From contig SUZG01000006.1 of NCBI GenBank assembly GCA_015060015.1, positions 1-64,000 of the forward strand: 64,000 nucleotides of DNA, read 5' to 3'. The position numbers and the translations under genes were made by a program. The stretch's first letter is position 1; every line of letters starts with the position of its first letter. Positions 59,561 through 64,000 of the stretch are shown piece after piece. This DNA comes from Rikenellaceae bacterium. Lineage in GTDB: Bacteria; Bacteroidota; Bacteroidia; Bacteroidales; Rikenellaceae. Under the pieces are notes generated by a model that worked only from the letters and a program-made list of their open reading frames with translations, did no database searches and had not been told where the DNA came from.

Positions 59561-60464
59561 TCTTTTCTACATTCTGCTGTATTCGCCGCAGTCCACTGCG
59601 TTTAAGCGGTGTGGAGCCAAATCTCAATGTAAACTCCTCCTCACTCATTGCCAGCCACTCCTCGGCCGATATTTCGGCGGGCAAGAACATAGGGCGATAC
59701 ACTTCGCCCTCTGCATCTGCCTGATTTTTATTATAGGGGCAGCACAGCTGACACTCATCGCAACCAAAAATCCAGCCTCCCAAATCAAGTTCGTTTTGCG
59801 ACTCTGCCTCAATCGTGTGGCACGAGATGCAATGCGACGTATCGACTCCCCTGCACTCCACTACTGCCTTTGTCGGGCAGGCCTCCACGCAACGCCTGCA
59901 CTCGCCACAGCCGACACCCTCGTAACGTCGGTCATAGCGACTGACCTCGTCATCCAGAAGCAACACGCCCAGCAACAGAGCCGTTCCATATTGTGGCGTC
60001 ACAAGCAACGACTGCCGCCCTATCCAGCCCAGACCCGCCTCGACGGCATATTGCTTTTCGGACAGAGGCTCGGAATCGACAAAGGCACGTCCCTGCAACT
60101 GCGGATACTCCGTCTGCAACGATTTGAGCATCTGCTGCAACATCTTTTTGATGCTTTTGTGATAGTCCCGACGGCAGGCATAAGAGGCTATTTTCGTACG
60201 ACTTTCGGCGTGGTATGACTTGTCGTTGAGCAACTTATAACGCACTGCACACACCACCACGCTGCGAGCCCCCTCAACCAGACGACCAGCATCAAAACGC
60301 TTCTCGCGGTTGCGATACATATACTCCAGCGACGAGGCATATCCGGCATTCAGCCACTCACCAAACGAGGCCTCGCCCGCAACCAGCGGCCGGGCAGCCG
60401 TAACACCGCAGAGGTCAAAGCCTGCGGCCGATGCAACTCTTTTTATGTCAGAATACTCTATCAT
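59547..60464 (-). CDS. queG: Epoxyqueuosine reductase
   Basis: 305 residues from MIEYSDIKRVA. A B12-dependent iron-sulfur enzyme reducing epoxyqueuosine to queuosine in tRNA wobble position 34. Signatures: GFDLCGVTAARP, EYMYRNREKRFD, FVDSEPLSEKQYAVEAGLGWIGRQSLL, and two [4Fe-4S] motifs CGECRRCVEACPTKA and CDECQLCCPYNKNQ. A longer frame to 60500 is rejected because it crosses the minus-strand promoter box at 60480. It converges with manA at a shared terminator. Confidence 0.94.
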   Translation of the reverse strand: MIEYSDIKRVASAAGFDLCGVTAARPLVAGEASFGEWLNAGYASSLEYMYRNREKRFDAGRLVEGARSVVVCAVRYKLLNDKSYHAESRTKIASYACRRDYHKSIKKMLQQMLKSLQTEYPQLQGRAFVDSEPLSEKQYAVEAGLGWIGRQSLLVTPQYGTALLLGVLLLDDEVSRYDRRYEGVGCGECRRCVEACPTKAVVECRGVDTSHCISCHTIEAESQNELDLGGWIFGCDECQLCCPYNKNQADAEGEVYRPMFLPAEISAEEWLAMSEEEFTLRFGSTPLKRSGLRRIQQNVEKNKGV

Positions 60465-60479
60465 CTGCGAAATTTGGCT

Positions 60480-60518
60480 CAAAAATAGTGAAAATTCCAC
60501 TATTTTTCAGTACATTTG
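60480..60518. promoter_or_regulatory. Divergent -7 boxes for queG and the acyl-CoA ligase gene
   Basis: Minus-strand TATTTTTG (60480-60487) for queG and plus-strand TACATTTG (60511-60518) for the ligase gene at 60566. Confidence 0.5.
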
Positions 60519-60565
60519 CCACGTCGCGAATATATTTTTATTCAAACAAGATTAAACCTATTCTT

Positions 60566-62242
60566 ATGAAAGTGTTAAACACCTTGTATGAACTTTTCCA
60601 CAACAGTATTGAAAAGTTCTCACAGAAAACCGCCTTCTCGATGTTTGGCGGTGAAGATGTCAGCTTCGAAGAGGTAGGTAAACGAGTTAAAGAGGTTCAG
60701 GACTTGCTTGTAAGTGCCGGCTTGAAGGCTGGCGACAAAGTGGTTATTTTGAGCAGCAGTATGCCCAACTGGGGCGTTTGTTATTTTGCTGTCGTAACTG
60801 CCGGTATGATTGTCGTTCCAATCCTCAACGACTTTACAGGGGATGACTTGGATGTACTTATCAAGCACTCCGAGGCGAAAGCCCTACTCGTTTCCGATAA
60901 ACTTTTCACAAAACTATCGAAAGAGACTGCTGCACAGCTAAACATTATCATCCGTACAAAGAACCTTGGCGTCATCTCGCAGACCGTAAAAGAGGAGGGC
61001 TCGACAGCCATTCCAAAACCTGATGATTTGGCCGCTATCATCTACACGTCGGGTACTACTTCTACCCCAAAGGGTGTGATGCTCACACATCGCAACCTCG
61101 CTGCACAGATGAATATGCTCTACGGGCTATACCCCATCGGCCCCGAAGACTCTATGCTCTCGGTATTGCCTATGGCACACACCTACGAGTGTTCGCTGGG
61201 ATTGCTCTACATCTTCTCTACGGGAGGTACGGTGACATATTTGGAGAAGCCACCCACGCCGAGTGTCTTGATGCCGGCATTGCGTAGAGTTCGCCCCACA
61301 GCGTTCCTTATCGTGCCACTTATCATCGAGAAGATTTACCGCAGCCAGATTTTGTCAAAGTTTACTTCAAACGCCTTCTGGCGTGCTCTCTACAATACAG
61401 CTTTCACACGTCGCTACCTGCATCGCATTGCAGGCAAGAAGCTTACAAAGGTGTTTGGAGGTCGTGCACGCCTCTTTATCGGAGGTGCCAAACTCGACGA
61501 GCAGGTAGAGCAGTTCTTGCAGGAGGCAAAGATTCCTTACGCCATCGGCTACGGTTTGACCGAAACAGCTCCGTTGGTTGCAGGACAGATTTCTCCCGCA
61601 GTAAAGTTAGGCTCAACAGGCCCTGCCATGAAGGGCGTGGAGGTACGTCTTGACAATATCAACCCCGACACCAAGCAGGGCGAAATCGTAGTAAACAGTC
61701 CTTCTGTGATGCAGGGTTATTACAAAAATCCGGAGGCTACGGCCGATGTATTTACCGAGGATGGCTGGTTCCGCACCGGCGACTTGGGTTACATCGACGA
61801 GGATGGCTACATCTTCATCAAGGGTCGCTTGAAGAATATGATTCTGGGCCCCAGCGGTGAGAACATCTACCCCGAGGAGATTGAGTCGGTACTCAACACA
61901 CACGTATTCGTTTCAGAGTCGGTTGTTACCGAGCAGGATGGTCAGCTGGTCGCCTTGGTACACTTCGACACCGAAGCCATCGAGAAGATGAAGGAGGAGT
62001 TGATGGAGAAGTGGGAGATTACCCGCGACGAGTGGCACAAGAAGGTCGATGAGTGGAACGTCCGTATGGAGGAGCTCAAAAAGGATATTATAAAGTATGT
62101 AAACTCGAAGGTTAATCGCTTCTCACACATCTCGGAGGTCGTCGAGGAGGAGCAGGAGTTTGAGAAGACTCCTTCGAAGAAGATTCGCCGCTTCCTCTAC
62201 ACCAATCGTAAGAAGGGAGAGCAGGGAGCAGAGAAGAAATAG
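60566..62242 (+). CDS. AMP-binding acyl-CoA ligase (long-chain type)
   Basis: 558 residues from MKVLNTLYELF. ANL superfamily: ATP-binding IIYTSGTTSTPKGVMLTH (near residue 155), GYGLTETAPLVAG, WFRTGDLGYIDEDGYIFIKGRLKNMI, and a C-terminal lobe with SGENIYPEEIE. Likely reaction: activation of a fatty acid to acyl-AMP/CoA; the chain-length preference cannot be read. The C-terminus is Lys/Glu-rich (KKIRRFLYTNRKKG). A longer frame to 60431 is rejected because a promoter box lies within it. It could supply acyl groups for lipid or sulfonolipid assembly, by inference. It ends in a GC-rich terminator. Confidence 0.88.
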   Translation: MKVLNTLYELFHNSIEKFSQKTAFSMFGGEDVSFEEVGKRVKEVQDLLVSAGLKAGDKVVILSSSMPNWGVCYFAVVTAGMIVVPILNDFTGDDLDVLIKHSEAKALLVSDKLFTKLSKETAAQLNIIIRTKNLGVISQTVKEEGSTAIPKPDDLAAIIYTSGTTSTPKGVMLTHRNLAAQMNMLYGLYPIGPEDSMLSVLPMAHTYECSLGLLYIFSTGGTVTYLEKPPTPSVLMPALRRVRPTAFLIVPLIIEKIYRSQILSKFTSNAFWRALYNTAFTRRYLHRIAGKKLTKVFGGRARLFIGGAKLDEQVEQFLQEAKIPYAIGYGLTETAPLVAGQISPAVKLGSTGPAMKGVEVRLDNINPDTKQGEIVVNSPSVMQGYYKNPEATADVFTEDGWFRTGDLGYIDEDGYIFIKGRLKNMILGPSGENIYPEEIESVLNTHVFVSESVVTEQDGQLVALVHFDTEAIEKMKEELMEKWEITRDEWHKKVDEWNVRMEELKKDIIKYVNSKVNRFSHISEVVEEEQEFEKTPSKKIRRFLYTNRKKGEQGAEKK

Positions 62243-62258
62243 CCTTTCTACCAACAAA

Positions 62259-62294
62259 AAGAAGCGGGACGTCAATCGACGCCCCGCTTTTTGT
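62259..62294. terminator. Terminator between acyl-CoA ligase and DUF4965 gene
   Basis: AAGCGGG-ACGTC / GACG-CCCCGCTT stem followed by T5; the converging gene stops at 62312. Confidence 0.8.
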
Positions 62295-62311
62295 ATGCCT
62301 TGTTGCCGGCA

Positions 62312-64000
62312 CTATTTCATCGACTCCGACAAGAGCTTGATATAGTAACCACCCACAACCGAACGTGCACGGAATGCAACGTGGTGCTTTGAGTCGGTGT
62401 TGTACCAGTCACTCATAGGAATACGATCCACTGTCTCATTCATAAAGCGATGTACGGGCTTGACGAGAGCCTCGAAGTCCTCCTGACTCTCGGCCATTGT
62501 AGCAGACCATACAATCCAGTCGGCCTTGGTATATGCTCGGCGGCAATCCAAAGGAAGTCCGTAGTCGTTCTGCTTTGTAAGGTAATAAGCCACTTCGGTA
62601 GGTGCAATGTCGGCATCAAATACATTGTAATCCAAAATCTTATCCCATACAAGGTTGTACTTCTGGCTCCATGTGTCACCCTCGTTGAATGTCAGACGGT
62701 AGTGGTCGCCCTGTGCCGCCATACTCTTCCACTCGGCAGCCATCTTGCGAGCCACAGCCTCATACTCCTCGGCAACATCCTTCTTACCTGCCATACGAGC
62801 CATATCGGCGTAGGCTGCGATACCTACGATAGCCTTGATTGAGAGGTTTGCATTGCGAGCCCAGTGACCGGCGAAGTCGTCAGTACAGAGCTGGTTTGCA
62901 GGGTCACCACCATTCTCCACGAGGTAGTTCGTCCAGGTTGTCAGCACATCCCAATGCTTCAACGCATAGTCTGCCGAGCCCTCAATCTTACAGATAGCAC
63001 CCGTAAGGATAAGCATATTGCCACTCTCCTCTACCGGCATATCGCCACCATAGGTCTGGCCATTGGCCCAGGGATATGTACCGATATCGTGTGCCGGATA
63101 GGGCTTTGTCCACTTACCACTCTCGGCGTAGTAGAATATGAAATTGATGAGAGCCTTCGCCAACTCGGGGTTATAGTAGAGGAACATCGGAGCTGACGGA
63201 TAGGTTACATCGACCGTACCGATAGAGCCGTTACTGAAATTCTCCTTTGAGAGGAATGCCAGCTCGCCCGAAGGTGTCTCGATGAGCTTATGTGCCGAGA
63301 TAGCCTGACGATAAGCCAACGCACACAACTCGGCATACTCCTTGCCACCAGCCTCAAAGGTCTCGTTCATCAGCTTGGCATCAAACTTGGCACAACGCTT
63401 CTTCAAATCGGCATAGCTGTCGGCTGCCAATGCAAACTGCTGCTCGATGGTGCTGTTGCCTGTGCGATTCCAGTAAGGACGCATATCCTGCTCGAAGTAA
63501 CGGATTGAGTAGAGGTCGTCATAACCGAGCATAATATAATCCTCGACCTTGCGACTACCCACCTTACCGATGTGTGAGCTGATAGCCATATAGTCACCCG
63601 CCTCACTCATCTCAACACTACCACTCTTGGCAAACTCACGACGCATAGCGATATTGTCGCCAACGGCTGCAACGTGAGTCTGATTGCTCGCCGCCATCAT
63701 AAAGTAGCCCCAGTCGATACGCACATTGTCGCCCTTGCGGCCAAGTACATTCTGACTCTCGGTACCGCACTGCACATAGTTGAAACGGTCATCCGCCGCA
63801 ACGGTGCTTACACAAGGCTGATCCCACGAGTTGCGAGCCCAATCCTGTGCTGCCTCGAAGTAGATATCCACATCATGCTCTGCCTCGTCATTTGACACCA
63901 CCTCATACGAGATATAGTTTACGGGGCGAGAGATAAGTTCCAGATCATCCATCAACAGCGGAGCCATAAAGGTCAGTCGCAAATCGACACCGCCACACTT
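62312..64000 (-). CDS. DUF4965 / glutaminase-like secreted protein (5' end outside window)
   Basis: At least 562 residues; the frame continues to the window edge, where codons for KCGGVDLRL are seen, so the start and signal are missing. Regions include GGVDLRLTFMAP (end of the N-terminal beta-sandwich) and an (alpha/alpha)6-like domain with KENFSNGSIGTVDVTYPSAP, HDIGTYPWANGQTYGGDMPVEESGNM and DDFAGHWARNANLSIKAI. This is the DUF4965 plus glutaminase-type arrangement found in Bacteroidota and in fungal GtaA-like proteins. Glutaminase activity is only a database association; a carbohydrate-active role is equally possible given its helical barrel. Confidence 0.8.
   Translation of the reverse strand, partial: KCGGVDLRLTFMAPLLMDDLELISRPVNYISYEVVSNDEAEHDVDIYFEAAQDWARNSWDQPCVSTVAADDRFNYVQCGTESQNVLGRKGDNVRIDWGYFMMAASNQTHVAAVGDNIAMRREFAKSGSVEMSEAGDYMAISSHIGKVGSRKVEDYIMLGYDDLYSIRYFEQDMRPYWNRTGNSTIEQQFALAADSYADLKKRCAKFDAKLMNETFEAGGKEYAELCALAYRQAISAHKLIETPSGELAFLSKENFSNGSIGTVDVTYPSAPMFLYYNPELAKALINFIFYYAESGKWTKPYPAHDIGTYPWANGQTYGGDMPVEESGNMLILTGAICKIEGSADYALKHWDVLTTWTNYLVENGGDPANQLCTDDFAGHWARNANLSIKAIVGIAAYADMARMAGKKDVAEEYEAVARKMAAEWKSMAAQGDHYRLTFNEGDTWSQKYNLVWDKILDYNVFDADIAPTEVAYYLTKQNDYGLPLDCRRAYTKADWIVWSATMAESQEDFEALVKPVHRFMNETVDRIPMSDWYNTDSKHHVAFRARSVVGGYYIKLLSESMK

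Overview
The window looks like chromosome from a Bacteroidota (order Bacteroidales) anaerobe, most like Alistipes/Rikenellaceae. The evidence is: many promoters with a TAnnTTTG -7 box and almost no Shine-Dalgarno sequences; a SecDF fusion; PorX; DUF4290, DUF4493 and PCMD proteins; two GH92 mannosidases; and a cysteate synthase-like gene, as expected in sulfonolipid makers. I could not run a taxonomic search, so the genus is an inference. Gene starts were moved downstream of the longest frame where a signal peptide, domain edge or promoter required it.

Layout. 0-18 kb is mostly housekeeping: sugar nucleotidyltransferase; folP-coaE-ybbR; secDF; dnaK; a small HTH protein; two FKBP-type lipoproteins, one with a Tyr/Asn/Gly-rich insertion; ruvA; an OmpH/Skp-like lipoprotein; a nucleosidase and ispE; cdaA; and the operon nudix-porX-tsaE. 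An S9 peptidase follows (18.4-20.5 kb). 20.7-30.0 kb is a one-strand surface locus: fimbrillin-like lipoprotein, three DUF4493 proteins (the last fused to Fn3-like and PCMD domains), two outer-membrane barrels and a second PCMD lipoprotein. A GH92 mannosidase follows. 32.5-35.9 kb is an envelope-stress-like operon (PspC, a 23-residue membrane peptide, PadR, GIN-domain protein, large PspC) with a palindrome over its promoter. pfkA and a family-2 glycosyltransferase are separated by a MITE-like repeat.

38.3-40.3 kb holds an isolated RepA-like AAA ATPase gene bracketed by direct repeats and 9-bp iteron-like arrays. Then come an NhaC-type antiporter, a HAD phosphatase, a sigma-54 activator with a dead receiver and no HTH, DUF4290, a thioredoxin-fold lipoprotein without its CxxC, an LpxH-like hydrolase, thyA and folA. 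48.0-53.0 kb is a five-gene heterodisulfide-reductase-like cluster (HdrC, HdrB, HdrA, HdrC, membrane HdrDE). It is followed by initiator tRNA-fMet, whose 3' end is repeated in inverted form downstream in a 700-bp repeat thicket. The right end has a second GH92, an SGNH hydrolase, cysteate synthase, mannose-6-phosphate isomerase, queG, an acyl-CoA ligase and a DUF4965 protein cut by the window edge.

The least explained material lies in: (1) a small intergenic element present twice (15.4 and 37.1 kb) in which four successive words recur as their own reverse complements at a constant offset of about 49 bp; (2) a hairpin cassette inserted in two different host repeats; (3) the repeat-flanked ATPase locus; (4) the DUF4493/PCMD surface operon; and (5) the Hdr-like complex in a non-methanogen.
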